Positions 49,313-62,961 of a stretch of 64,000 nt of DNA are shown one piece after another (within the stretch, counting starts at the first letter, position 1; each line of letters opens with the position of its first letter). Below the pieces are notes generated by a model. That model was given only the letters and a program-made list of their open reading frames with translations, was not told the DNA's origin and did not search any database. Source of the DNA: Muraenolepis orangiensis (taxonomy: Eukaryota > Chordata > Actinopteri > Gadiformes > Muraenolepididae); assembly GCA_027704905.1 (NCBI GenBank), contig JANIIK010000784.1, forward strand, positions 1-64,000, written 5' to 3'. The translations under genes and the position numbers were made by a program.

Positions 49313-50262
49313 GTGTGCCTATATTCGGATTGGAGATGGAGTGTGTGTGGGGGTCAGGACCAGTGCTTTTAGTCATACACACATCCGACATTGAGTGACT
49401 ATTTTCGGATTGGAGATGGAGTGTGTGGGGGTCAGGACCAGTGCACATAGTCATACACCTATCCGACATTGTGTGCCTATATTCGGATTGGAGATGGAGT
49501 GTGTGTGGGGTCAGGACCAGTGGTCATAGTCATACACTTATCCGACATTGTGTGACTATTTTCGGATTGGAGATGGAGTTTGTGGGGGTCAGGACCAGTG
49601 TTTTTATTAAACATTCATCCGACATTGTGTGCGTATATTCGGATTGGAGATGAAGTGTGTGTGGGGGTCAGGACCAGTGCTTTTAGTCAAACATTCATCC
49701 AACATTGAGTGCCTATTTTCGGATTGGAGATGGAGTGTATTGGGGTCAGGACCAGTGCTCATAGTCATACACTTATACGACATTGTATGCCTATATTCGG
49801 ATAGGAGATGGAATGTGTGTGGGGGTCAGGACCAATGCTTTTAGTCAAACATTAATCCAAAAATGAGTGCCTATTTTCGGATTGGAGATAGAGTGTGTGT
49901 GGGGTCAGGACCAGTGCTCATAGTCATACAAACATATGACATTGAGTGCCTATTTTCGGATTGGAGATGGAGTGTGTGAGGGGGTCAGGACCAGTGATTT
50001 TAGTCAAACATTCATCCAACATTGTGTGCCTATATTCGGATTGGAGATGGAGTGTGTGTGGGGGTCAGGACCAGTGCTCATAGTCATACAAACATATGAC
50101 ATTGAGTGCCTATTTTCGGATTGGAGATGGAGTGTGTGAGGGGTCAGGACCAGTGCTCATAGTCATACACTTATCCGACATTGTGTGCCTATATTCGGAT
50201 TTGAGATGGAGTGTGTGTTGGGGTGAGGACCAGTGCTTTTAGTCAAACATTCATCCGACATT
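49313..50262. repeat. 12-monomer unit (950 bp), copy 1
   Basis: Tandem duplication with 50263-51226 at a shift of 950 bp (12 monomers). Differences seen: GTGCACATAG near 49443, GTGATTTTAG near 49993, and one fewer G in the tract near 50140. It contains a cassette with marker 49863, in which the CATATG monomer is followed directly by a GTGTGAGGGGG tract and not by the GGTATGG monomer. Confidence 0.88.
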
Positions 50263-51226
50263 GTGTGCCTATATTCGGATTGGAGATGGAGTGTGTGTGG
50301 GGGTCAGGACCAGTGCTTTTAGTAATACACACATCCGACATTGAGTGACTATTTTCGGATTGGAGATGGAGTGTGTGGGGGTCAGGACCAGTGCTCATAG
50401 TCATACACCTATCCGACATTGTGTGCCTATATTCGGATTGGAGATGGAGTGTGTGTGGGGTCAGGACCAGTGGTCATAGTCATACACTTATCCGACATTG
50501 TGTGACTATTTTCGGATTGGAGATGGAGTTTGTGGGGGTCAGGACCAGTGTTTTTATTAAACATTCATCCGACATTGTGTGCGTATATTCGGATTGGAGA
50601 TGAAGTGTGTGTGGGGGTCAGGACCAGTGCTTTTAGTCAAACATTCATCCAACATTGAGTGCCTATTTTCGGATTGGAGATGGAGTGTATTGGGGTCAGG
50701 ACCAGTGCTCATAGTCATACACTTATACGACATTGTATGCCTATATTCGGATAGGAGATGGAATGTGTGTGGGGGTCAGGACCAATGCTTTTAGTCAAAC
50801 ATTAATCCAAAAATGAGTGCCTATTTTCGGATTGGAGATAGAGTGTGTGTGGGGTCAGGACCAGTGCTCATATTCATACAAACATATGACATTGAGTGCC
50901 TATTTTCGGATTGGAGATGGAGTGTGTGAGGGGGTCAGGACCAGTGCTTTTAGTCAAACATTCATCCAACATTGTGTGCCTATATTCGGATTGGAGATGG
51001 AGTGTGTGTGGGGGTCAGGACCAGTGCTCATAGTCATACAAACATATGACATTGAGTGCCTATTTTCGGATTGGAGATGGAGTGTGTGAGGGGGTCAGGA
51101 CCAGTGCTCATAGTCATACACTTATCCGACATTGTGTGCCTATATTCGGATTTGAGATGGAGTGTGTGTTGGGGTGAGGACCAGTGCTTTTAGTCAAACA
51201 TTCATCCGACATTGTGTGCCTATATT
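50263..51226. repeat. 12-monomer unit (950 bp), copy 2
   Basis: Copy 2 of the 950 bp unit. It differs by CATATTCATAC near 50872 and AGTAATACAC near 50325. Cassette marker at 50813. The shared truncated cassette shows that the truncation preceded this duplication. Confidence 0.88.
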
Positions 51227-54200
51227 TGGATTGGAGATGGAGTGTGTGTGGGGATGAGGACCAGTGCTTGTAGTCAAACATTCATCCGACATTGTGTGCC
51301 TATATTCGGATTGGAGATGGAGTGTGTGTGGGGTCAGGACCAGTGCTCATAGTCAAACAATCATCCAACATTGTGTGCCTATATTTGGATTGGAGATGGA
51401 GTGTGTGTGGGGATGAGGACCAGTGCTTGTAGTCAAACATTCATCCGACATTGTGTGCCTATATTCGGATTGGAGATGGAGTGTGTGTGGGGCCAGGACC
51501 AGTGCTCATAGTCAAACATTCATCCAACATTGTGTGCCTATATTCGGATTGGAGATGGAGTGTGTGTGGGGGTCAGGACCAGTGCTTTTAGTCAGACACA
51601 CATCCGACATTGTGTGCCTAAATTCGTATTGGAGATGGAGTGTGTGGGGGTAAGGACCAGTGCTCATAGTCATACACTTATCCAACATTGTGTGCCTATA
51701 TTCGGATTGGAGATGGAGTGTGTGTGGGGTCAGGACCAGTAGTCATAGTCATACACTTATTCGACATTGTGTGACTATTTTCGGATGGGAGATGGAGTTT
51801 GTGTGAGGGTCAGGACCATTGCTTTTAGTCATACACTCATCCGACATTGTGTGGCTATATTCGGATTGGAGATGGAGTGTGTGTAGGGGTGAGGACCAGT
51901 GCTTGTAGTCAAACATTCATCCGACATTGTGTGCCTATATTCAGATTTGAGATGGAGTGTGTGGGGGTCAGGACCAGTGCTCATAGTCATACACTTATCC
52001 GACATTGTGTGACTATTTTCGGATTGGAGATGGAGTGTGTGGGGGTCAGGACCAGTGCTCAAATTCATACACTTATCCAACATTGTGTGCCTATATTCGG
52101 ATTGGAGATGGAGTGTGTGGGGGTCAGGACCAGTGCTCAAAGTCATACACTTATCCAACATTGTGTGCCTATATTCGGATTGGAGAAGGAGTGTGTGGGG
52201 GTCAGGACCAGTGCTTTTAGTCAAACATTCATCCAACGTTGTGTGCCTATATTCGGATTGGAGATGGAGTGTGTGTGGGGGTCAGGACCAGTGCTTTAGT
52301 CATACACACGTCCGACATTGAGTGACTATTTTCGGATTGGAGATGGAGTGTGTGGGGGTCAGGACCAGTGCTCATAGTCATACACTTATCCGACATTGTG
52401 TGACTATTTCGGATGGGAGATGGAGTGTGTGTGAGGGTCAGGACCAGTGCTTTTAGTCAAACATTCATCCAACATTGTGTGCCTATATTCGGATTGGAGA
52501 TGGAGTGTGTGGGGGTCAGGACCAGTGCTTTTAGTCAAACATTCATCCGACATTGTGTGCGTATATTCGGATTGGAGATGGAGTTGTGTGGGGGTCAGGA
52601 CCAGTGCTTTTAGTCAAACATTCATCCAACATTGAGTGCCTATTTTCGGATTGGAGATGGAGTGTATTGGGGTCAGGACCAGTGCTCATAGTCATACACT
52701 TATCCGACATTGTATGCCTATATTCGGATAGGAGATGGAGTGTGTGGGGGTCAGGACCAGTGCTTTTAGTCAAACACTCATCCGACAGTTTGTGCCCATA
52801 TTCGGATTGGAGATGGAGTGTGTGTGGGGTCAGGACCAGTGCTCATAGTCATAAACTCATCCGACATTGAGTGCCTCTATTCGGATTGGAGATGGAGTGT
52901 GTGTGGGGTCAGTACCAGTGCTTTTAGTCATACAATCATCCGACATTGAGTGCATATATTCGGATTGGAGATGGAGTGTGCGTGGGGGTGAGGACCAGTG
53001 CTTTTAATCATACAATCATCCGACATTGAGTGCATATATTCGGATTGGAGATGGAGTGTGCGTGGGGCAGGTCCAGTGCTCATAGTCATACACTCATCCG
53101 ACATTGAGTGCCTCTATTCGGATTGGAGATGGAGTGTGTGTGGGTCAGTACCAGTGCTCATAGTCATACACTCATCCGATATTGTGTGGCTATATTCGGA
53201 TTGGAGATGGAGTGTACGTGGGGTCAGGTCCAGTGCTCATAGTCATACACTCATCCGACATTGAGTGCCTCTATTCGGATTGGAGATGGAGTGTGTGAGG
53301 GTCAGGACCAGTGCTTTTAGTCATACACTCATCCGACATTGTGTGGCTATATTCGGATTGGAGATGGAGTGTGTGTAGGGGTGAGGACCAGTGCTTGTAG
53401 TCAAACATTCATCTGACATTGAGTGCCTATTTTCGGATTGGAGATGGAGTGTGTGGGGGTCAGGACCAGTGCTCAAAGTCATACACTATCCAACATTGAG
53501 TGACTATTTTCGGATTGGAGATGGAGTGTGTGGGGGTCAGGACCAGTGCTCATAGTCATACACCTATCCGACATTGTGTGCCTATATTCAGATTGGAGAT
53601 GGAGTGTGTGTGGGGGTCAGGACCAGTGCTTTTAGTCAAACATTCATCCGACATTGTGTGCCTATATTCGGATTGGAGATGAAGTGTGTGTGGGGTCAGG
53701 ACCAGTGGTCATAGTCATACACTTATCCGACATTGTGTGACTATTTTCGGATGGGAGATGGAGTGTGTGTGAGGGTCAGGACCAGTGCTTTTAGTCAAAC
53801 ATTCATCCAACATTGTGTGCCTAAATTCGTATTGGAGATGGAGTGTGTGGGGGTAAGGACCAGTGCTCATAGTCATACACTTATCCAACATTGTGTGCCT
53901 ATATTCGGATTGGAGATGGAGTGTGTGTGGGGTCAGGACCAGTGGTCATAGTCATACACTTATCCGACATTGTGTGACTATTTTCGGATGGGAGATGGAG
54001 TGTGTGTGAGGGTCAGGACCAGTGCTTTTAGTCATACACTCATCCGACATTGTGTGGCTATATTCGGATTGGAGATGGAGTGTGTGTAGGGGTGAGGACC
54101 AGTGCTTGTAGTCAAACATTCATCCGACATTGTGTGCCTATATTCAGATTTGAGATGGAGTGTGTGTGGGTGTCAGGACCAGTGCTTTTAGTCATACACA

Positions 54201-54906
54201 TATCCGACATTGAGTGCCTATTTTCGGATTGGAGATGGAGTGTGTGGGGGTCAGGACCAGTGCTCAAAGTCATACACTTATCCAACATTGTGTGCCTATA
54301 TTCGGATTGGAGATGGAGTGTGTGGGGGTCAGGACCAGTGCTCAAAGTCATACACTTATCCAACATTGTGTGCCTATATTCGGATTGGAGAAGGAGTGTG
54401 TGGGGGTCAGGACCAGTGCTTTTAGTCAAACATTCATCCAACATTGTGTGCCTATATTCGGATTGGAGATGGAGTGTGTGGGGGTCAGGACCAGTGCTTA
54501 TAGTCATACACTATCCGACATTGAGTGACTATTTTCGGATTGGAGATGGAGTGTGTGGGGGTCAGGACCAGTGCTCATAGTCATACACCTATCCGACATT
54601 GTGTGCCTATATTCGGATTGGAGATGGAGTGTGTGTGGGGGTCAGGACCAGTGCTTTTAGTCAAACATTCATCTGACATTGTGTGACTATTTTCAGATGG
54701 GAGATGGAGTGTGTGTGAGGGTCAGGACCAGTGCTTTTAGTCAAACATTCATCCAACATTGTGTGCCTAAATTCGTATTGGAGATGGAGTGTGTGGGGGT
54801 AAGGACCAGTGCTCATAGTCAGACACTTATCCAACATTGTGTGCCTATATTCGGATTGGAGAAGGAGTGTGTGTGGGGTCAGGACCAGTGGTCATAGTCA
54901 TACACT
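51227..54906. repeat. Mosaic zone with second family and clustered single-T losses
   Basis: No cassette marker occurs from 50.8 to 55.3 kb. About 51.3-52.5 kb resembles 25.2-26.4 kb. 52.74-53.4 kb brings back second-family monomers. 53494-54453 is repeated at +9,398 bp as 62892-63851, and about 54012-54900 at +3,157 to +3,160 bp. Six one-base losses, mostly of a T, were seen at about 52290, 52407, 52585, 53067, 53486 and 54508. No gene is present. Confidence 0.82.
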
Positions 54907-57290
54907 TATCCGACATTGTGTGACTATTTTCGGATGGGAGATGGAGTGTGTGTGAGGGTCAGGACCAGTGCTTTTAGTCAAACATTCATCCAACATTGTG
55001 TGCCTATATTCGGATTGGAGATGGAGTTTGTGGGGGTCAGGACCAGTGTTTTTATTAAACATTCATCCGACATTGTGTGCGTATATTCGGATTGGAGATG
55101 GAGTTTGTGTGGGGGTCAGGACCAGTGCTTTTAGTTAAACATTCATCCAACATTGAGTGCCTATTTTCGGATTGGAGATGGAGTGTATTGGGGTCAGGAC
55201 CAGTGCTCATAGTCATACACTTATCCGACATTGTATGCCTATATTCGGATAGGAGATGGAATGTGTGTGGGGGTCAGGACCAGTGCTTTTAGTCAAACAT
55301 TAATCCAAAAATGAGTGCCTATTTTCGGATTGGAGATAGAGTGTGTGTGGGGTCAGGACCAGTGCTCATAGTCATACACACATATGACATTGAGTGCCTA
55401 TTTTCGGATTGGAGATGGAGTGTGTGGGGGTCAGGACCAGTGCTCATAGTCATACACTTATCCGACATTGTGAGCCTATTTTCGGTATGGAGATGTAGTG
55501 TGTGAGGGGGTCAGGACAAGTGCTTTTAGTCTTACACACATCCAACATTGAGTGCCTGTATTCAGATTGGAGATGGACTGTGTGGGGGTCAGGACCAGTG
55601 CTCATAGTCATACACTTATCCGACATTGTGCGCCTATATTCGGGTTTGAGATGGAGTGTGTGTGGGGGTGAGGACCAGTGCTTTTAGTCAAACATTCATC
55701 CGACATTGTGTCCCTATATTTGGATTGGAGATGGAGTGTGTGTGGGGATGAGGACCAGTGCTTGTAGTCAAACATTCATCCGACATTGTGTGCCTATATT
55801 CGGATTGGAGATGGTGTGTGTGTGGGGTCAGGACCAGTGCTCGTAGTCAAACACTTATCCGACATTGTGTGCCTATATTCAGATTGTAGATGGAGTGTGT
55901 TGGGGTCAGGTCCAGTGCTCATAGTCATACACTTATCCGACATTGAGTGCCTATTTTCGGATGGGAGATGGAGTGTGTGTGGGGGTCAGGACCAGTGCTT
56001 TTAGTCAAACATTCATCCGACATTGTGTACCTATTTTCGGATTGGAGATGGAGTTTGTGGGGGTCAGGACCAGTGTTTTAATCAAACATTCATCTGACAT
56101 TGTGTGCCTATATTCGGATTGGAGATGGAGTGTGTGTGGGGGTCAGGACCAGTGCTTTTAGTAAAACATTCATCCAACATTGAGTGCCAATTTTCAGATT
56201 GGATATGGAGTGTGTTGGGGTCAGGACAAGTGCTCATAGTCATACACTTATCCGACATTGTGTGCCTAAATTTGGATTGGAGATGGAGTGTGTGTGGGGG
56301 TCAGGACCAGTGCTTTAAGTCAAACATTCATCCAACATTGAGTGCCTATTTTCAGATTGGAGATAGAGTGTGTGTTGGGTCAGGACCAGTGCTCATAGTC
56401 ATACACTTATCCGACAATGTGTGCCTGTACTCGGAATGGAGATGGAGTGTGTGCAAGGGTGAGGACCAGTGCTTATAGTCATACAATCATCCGACATTGT
56501 GTGCCTGTATTAGGATTGGAGATGGAGTGTGTGTGGGGGTCAGTACCAGTGCTTTTATTCAAACACTCATCCGACAGTTTGTGCCCATATTCGGATTGGA
56601 GATGGAGTGTGTGTGGGGTCAGGACAAGTGCTCATAGTCATAAACTCATCCGACATTGAGTGCCTCTATTCGGATTGGAGATGGAGTGTGTGTGGGTCAG
56701 TACCAGTGCTTTTAGTCATACAATCATCCGACATTGTGTGCCTTAATTCGGATTGGAGATGGAGTGTGTGTGGGGGTCAGTACCAGTGCTTTTAATCATA
56801 CAATCATCCGACATTGAGTGCATATATTCGGATTGGAGATGGAGTGTGCGTGGGGGTGAGGACCAGTGCTTTTAATCATACAATCATCCGACATTGAGTG
56901 CATATATTCGGATTGGAGATGGAGTGTGCGTGGGGCAGGTCCAGTGCTCATAGTCATACACTCATCCGACATTGAGTGCCTCTATTCGGATTGGAGATGG
57001 AGTGTGTGTGGGTCAGTACCAGTGCTCATAGTCATACACTCATCCGATATTGTGTGGCTATATTCGGATTGGAGATGGAGTGTACGTGGGGTCAGGTCCA
57101 GTGCTCATAGTCATACACTCATCCGACATTGAGTGCCTCTATTCGGATTGGAGATGGAGTGTGTGAGGGTCAGGACCAGTGCTTTTAGTCATACACTCAT
57201 CCGACATTGTGTGGCTATATTCGGATTGGAGATGGAGTGTGTGTAGGGGTGAGGACCAGTGCTTGTAGTCAAACATTCATCCGACATTGT
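54907..57290. repeat. 43-monomer-spaced block (3,400 bp), copy 1
   Basis: About 2.38 kb repeated at +3,400 bp as 58307-60690. Differences seen near 55135, 55564, 56228, 56475 and 56557. The left half is main family with a cassette (marker 55311); the right half from about 56300 is second family, including GCCTGTACTCGGAATGG and CAGTTTGTGCCC. It therefore holds a boundary between families that has been duplicated with it. Confidence 0.88.
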
Positions 57291-58306
57291 GTGCCTATAT
57301 TCAGATTTGAGATGGAGTGTGTGTGGGTGTCAGGACCAGTGCTTTTAGTCATACACATATCCGACATTGAGTGCCTATTTTCGGATTGGAGATGGAGTGT
57401 GTGGGGGTCAGGACCAGTGCTCAAAGTCATACACTTATCCAACATTGTGTGCCTATATTCGGATTGGAGATGGAGTGTGTGGGGGTCAGGACCAGTGCTC
57501 AAAGTCATACACTTATCCAACATTGTGTGCCTATATTCGGATTGGAGAAGGAGTGTGTGGGGGTCAGGACCAGTGCTTTTAGTCAAACATTCATCCAACA
57601 TTGTGTGCCTATATTCGGATTGGAGATGGAGTGTGTGTGGGGGTCAGGACCAGTGCTTTTAGTCATACATACGTCCGACATTGAGTGACTATTTTCGGAT
57701 TGGAGATGGAGTGTGTGGGGGTCAGGACCAGTGCTCATAGTCATACACCTATCCGACATTGTGTGCCTATATTCGGATTGGAGATGGAGTGTGTGTGGGG
57801 GTCAGGACCAGTGCTTTTAGTCAAACATTCATCTGACATTGTGTGACTATTTTCAGATGGGAGATGGAGTGTGTGTGAGGGTCAGGACCAGTGCTTTTAG
57901 TCAAACATTCATCCAACATTGTGTGCCTAAATTCGTATTGGAGATGGAGTGTGTGGGGGTAAGGACCAGTGCTCATAGTCAGACACTTATCCAACATTGT
58001 GTGCCTATATTCGGATTGGAGAAGGAGTGTGTGTGGGGTCAGGACCAGTGGTCATAGTCATACACTTATCCGACATTGTGTGACTATTTTCGGATGGGAG
58101 ATGGAGTGTGTGTGAGGGTCAGGACCAGTGCTTTTAGTCATACACTCATCCGACATTGTGTGGCTATATTCGGATTGGAGATGGAGTGTGTGTAGGGGTG
58201 AGGACCAGTGCTTGTAGTCAAACATTCATCCGACATTGTGTGCCTATATTCAGATTTGAGATGGAGTGTGTGTGGGTGTCAGGACCAGTGCTTTTAGTCA
58301 TACACA
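57291..58306. repeat. Spacer between 3.4 kb copies, with a three-monomer insertion
   Basis: About 57291-58060 continues a match to 54.13-54.90 kb. Then a 240 bp (three-monomer) piece at about 58067-58306 changes the offset from 3,160 to 3,400 bp. That piece resembles about 57150-57350 and 54000-54200 (the GTGTAGGGGTGAGG module), so it looks like a copied-in patch. Confidence 0.8.
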
Positions 58307-60690
58307 TATCCGACATTGTGTGACTATTTTCGGATGGGAGATGGAGTGTGTGTGAGGGTCAGGACCAGTGCTTTTAGTCAAACATTCATCCAACATTGTG
58401 TGCCTATATTCGGATTGGAGATGGAGTTTGTGGGGGTCAGGACCAGTGTTTTTATTAAACATTCATCCGACATTGTGTGCGTATATTCGGATTGGAGATG
58501 GAGTTTGTGTGGGGGTCAGGACCAGTGCTTTTAGTCAAACATTCATCCAACATTGAGTGCCTATTTTCGGATTGGAGATGGAGTGTATTGGGGTCAGGAC
58601 CAGTGCTCATAGTCATACACTTATCCGACATTGTATGCCTATATTCGGATAGGAGATGGAATGTGTGTGGGGGTCAGGACCAGTGCTTTTAGTCAAACAT
58701 TAATCCAAAAATGAGTGCCTATTTTCGGATTGGAGATAGAGTGTGTGTGGGGTCAGGACCAGTGCTCATAGTCATACACACATATGACATTGAGTGCCTA
58801 TTTTCGGATTGGAGATGGAGTGTGTGGGGGTCAGGACCAGTGCTCATAGTCATACACTTATCCGACATTGTGAGCCTATTTTCGGTATGGAGATGTAGTG
58901 TGTGAGGGGGTCAGGACAAGTGCTTTTAGTCTTACACACATCCAACATTGAGTGCCTGTATTCGGATTGGAGATGGACTGTGTGGGGGTCAGGACCAGTG
59001 CTCATAGTCATACACTTATCCGACATTGTGCGCCTATATTCGGGTTTGAGATGGAGTGTGTGTGGGGGTGAGGACCAGTGCTTTTAGTCAAACATTCATC
59101 CGACATTGTGTCCCTATATTTGGATTGGAGATGGAGTGTGTGTGGGGATGAGGACCAGTGCTTGTAGTCAAACATTCATCCGACATTGTGTGCCTATATT
59201 CGGATTGGAGATGGTGTGTGTGTGGGGTCAGGACCAGTGCTCGTAGTCAAACACTTATCCGACATTGTGTGCCTATATTCAGATTGTAGATGGAGTGTGT
59301 TGGGGTCAGGTCCAGTGCTCATAGTCATACACTTATCCGACATTGAGTGCCTATTTTCGGATGGGAGATGGAGTGTGTGTGGGGGTCAGGACCAGTGCTT
59401 TTAGTCAAACATTCATCCGACATTGTGTACCTATTTTCGGATTGGAGATGGAGTTTGTGGGGGTCAGGACCAGTGTTTTAATCAAACATTCATCTGACAT
59501 TGTGTGCCTATATTCGGATTGGAGATGGAGTGTGTGTGGGGGTCAGGACCAGTGCTTTTAGTAAAACATTCATCCAACATTGAGTGCCAATTTTCAGATT
59601 GGATATGGAGTGTGTTGGGGTCAGGACCAGTGCTCATAGTCATACACTTATCCGACATTGTGTGCCTAAATTTGGATTGGAGATGGAGTGTGTGTGGGGG
59701 TCAGGACCAGTGCTTTAAGTCAAACATTCATCCAACATTGAGTGCCTATTTTCAGATTGGAGATAGAGTGTGTGTTGGGTCAGGACCAGTGCTCATAGTC
59801 ATACACTTATCCGACAATGTGTGCCTGTACTCGGAATGGAGATGGAGTGTGTGCAAGGGTGAGGACCAGTGCTTTTAGTCATACAATCATCCGACATTGT
59901 GTGCCTGTATTAGGATTGGAGATGGAGTGTGTGTGGGGGTCAGTACCAGTGCTTTTAGTCAAACACTCATCCGACAGTTTGTGCCCATATTCGGATTGGA
60001 GATGGAGTGTGTGTGGGGTCAGGACAAGTGCTCATAGTCATAAACTCATCCGACATTGAGTGCCTCTATTCGGATTGGAGATGGAGTGTGTGTGGGTCAG
60101 TACCAGTGCTTTTAGTCATACAATCATCCGACATTGTGTGCCTTAATTCGGATTGGAGATGGAGTGTGTGTGGGGGTCAGTACCAGTGCTTTTAATCATA
60201 CAATCATCCGACATTGAGTGCATATATTCGGATTGGAGATGGAGTGTGCGTGGGGGTGAGGACCAGTGCTTTTAATCATACAATCATCCGACATTGAGTG
60301 CATATATTCGGATTGGAGATGGAGTGTGCGTGGGGCAGGTCCAGTGCTCATAGTCATACACTCATCCGACATTGAGTGCCTCTATTCGGATTGGAGATGG
60401 AGTGTGTGTGGGTCAGTACCAGTGCTCATAGTCATACACTCATCCGATATTGTGTGGCTATATTCGGATTGGAGATGGAGTGTACGTGGGGTCAGGTCCA
60501 GTGCTCATAGTCATACACTCATCCGACATTGAGTGCCTCTATTCGGATTGGAGATGGAGTGTGTGAGGGTCAGGACCAGTGCTTTTAGTCATACACTCAT
60601 CCGACATTGTGTGGCTATATTCGGATTGGAGATGGAGTGTGTGTAGGGGTGAGGACCAGTGCTTGTAGTCAAACATTCATCCGACATTGT
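58307..60690. repeat. 43-monomer-spaced block (3,400 bp), copy 2
   Basis: Copy 2 of 54907-57290. Cassette marker at 58711 is the last in the window. From about 59402 its right part takes part in a further, tighter duplication at 1,264 bp. Confidence 0.88.
59402..60665. repeat. 16-monomer unit (1,264 bp), copy 1
   Basis: Direct tandem duplication with 60666-61929, 1,264 bp being 16 times 79. I noticed no difference between the copies. It lies inside copy 2 of the 3,400 bp pair, so it arose after that duplication or is absent from copy 1 for another reason. Confidence 0.9.
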
Positions 60691-61940
60691 GTACCTATTT
60701 TCGGATTGGAGATGGAGTTTGTGGGGGTCAGGACCAGTGTTTTAATCAAACATTCATCTGACATTGTGTGCCTATATTCGGATTGGAGATGGAGTGTGTG
60801 TGGGGGTCAGGACCAGTGCTTTTAGTAAAACATTCATCCAACATTGAGTGCCAATTTTCAGATTGGATATGGAGTGTGTTGGGGTCAGGACCAGTGCTCA
60901 TAGTCATACACTTATCCGACATTGTGTGCCTAAATTTGGATTGGAGATGGAGTGTGTGTGGGGGTCAGGACCAGTGCTTTAAGTCAAACATTCATCCAAC
61001 ATTGAGTGCCTATTTTCAGATTGGAGATAGAGTGTGTGTTGGGTCAGGACCAGTGCTCATAGTCATACACTTATCCGACAATGTGTGCCTGTACTCGGAA
61101 TGGAGATGGAGTGTGTGCAAGGGTGAGGACCAGTGCTTTTAGTCATACAATCATCCGACATTGTGTGCCTGTATTAGGATTGGAGATGGAGTGTGTGTGG
61201 GGGTCAGTACCAGTGCTTTTAGTCAAACACTCATCCGACAGTTTGTGCCCATATTCGGATTGGAGATGGAGTGTGTGTGGGGTCAGGACAAGTGCTCATA
61301 GTCATAAACTCATCCGACATTGAGTGCCTCTATTCGGATTGGAGATGGAGTGTGTGTGGGTCAGTACCAGTGCTTTTAGTCATACAATCATCCGACATTG
61401 TGTGCCTTAATTCGGATTGGAGATGGAGTGTGTGTGGGGGTCAGTACCAGTGCTTTTAATCATACAATCATCCGACATTGAGTGCATATATTCGGATTGG
61501 AGATGGAGTGTGCGTGGGGGTGAGGACCAGTGCTTTTAATCATACAATCATCCGACATTGAGTGCATATATTCGGATTGGAGATGGAGTGTGCGTGGGGC
61601 AGGTCCAGTGCTCATAGTCATACACTCATCCGACATTGAGTGCCTCTATTCGGATTGGAGATGGAGTGTGTGTGGGTCAGTACCAGTGCTCATAGTCATA
61701 CACTCATCCGATATTGTGTGGCTATATTCGGATTGGAGATGGAGTGTACGTGGGGTCAGGTCCAGTGCTCATAGTCATACACTCATCCGACATTGAGTGC
61801 CTCTATTCGGATTGGAGATGGAGTGTGTGAGGGTCAGGACCAGTGCTTTTAGTCATACACTCATCCGACATTGTGTGGCTATATTCGGATTGGAGATGGA
61901 GTGTGTGTAGGGGTGAGGACCAGTGCTTGTAGTCAAACAT
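60666..61940. repeat. 16-monomer unit (1,264 bp), copy 2
   Basis: Copy 2 of the 1,264 bp pair. The match ends at about 61940, where this copy reads CATCTGACATTGAG and the first reads CATCCGACATTGTG. The following monomer reads TTTTCGGAATGG, a change carried into the next duplication. Confidence 0.9.
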
Positions 61941-62310
61941 TCATCTGACATTGAGTGCCTATTTTCGGAATGGAGATGGAGTGTGTGGGGGTCAGGACCA
62001 GTGCTCAAAGTCATACACTTATCCAACATTGTGTGCCTATATTCGGATTGGAGATGGAGTGTGTGGGGGTCAGGACCAGTGCTCAAAGTCATACACTTAT
62101 CCAACATTGTGTGCCTATATTCGGATTGGAGAAGGAGTGTGTGGGGGTCAGGACCAGTGCTTTTAGTCAAACATTCATCCAACATTGTGTGCCTATATTC
62201 GGATTGGAGATGGAGTGTGTGTGGGGGTCAGGACCAGTGCTTTTAGTCATACATACGTCCGACATTGAGTGACTATTTTCGGATTGGAGATGGAGTGTGT
62301 GGGGGTCAGG
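61682..62310. repeat. 8-monomer unit (629 bp), copy 1
   Basis: Direct tandem duplication with 62311-62961 at a shift of 629 bp (8 monomers). I saw no difference between copies. Both carry the GGAATGGAGATGG monomer (61967 and 62596) and the rare ACATACGTCCG left part. It overlaps the right end of the 1,264 bp unit. Confidence 0.9.
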
Positions 62311-62961
62311 ACCAGTGCTCATAGTCATACACTCATCCGATATTGTGTGGCTATATTCGGATTGGAGATGGAGTGTACGTGGGGTCAGGTCCAGTGCTCA
62401 TAGTCATACACTCATCCGACATTGAGTGCCTCTATTCGGATTGGAGATGGAGTGTGTGAGGGTCAGGACCAGTGCTTTTAGTCATACACTCATCCGACAT
62501 TGTGTGGCTATATTCGGATTGGAGATGGAGTGTGTGTAGGGGTGAGGACCAGTGCTTGTAGTCAAACATTCATCTGACATTGAGTGCCTATTTTCGGAAT
62601 GGAGATGGAGTGTGTGGGGGTCAGGACCAGTGCTCAAAGTCATACACTTATCCAACATTGTGTGCCTATATTCGGATTGGAGATGGAGTGTGTGGGGGTC
62701 AGGACCAGTGCTCAAAGTCATACACTTATCCAACATTGTGTGCCTATATTCGGATTGGAGAAGGAGTGTGTGGGGGTCAGGACCAGTGCTTTTAGTCAAA
62801 CATTCATCCAACATTGTGTGCCTATATTCGGATTGGAGATGGAGTGTGTGTGGGGGTCAGGACCAGTGCTTTTAGTCATACATACGTCCGACATTGAGTG
62901 ACTATTTTCGGATTGGAGATGGAGTGTGTGGGGGTCAGGACCAGTGCTCATAGTCATACAC
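62311..62961. repeat. 8-monomer unit (629 bp), copy 2
   Basis: Copy 2 of the 629 bp unit, running about 22 bases past one full period before the sequence changes from ACTCATCC to ACCTATCC. From about 62892 it is joined to a segment that matches 53.5-54.4 kb. Confidence 0.88.
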
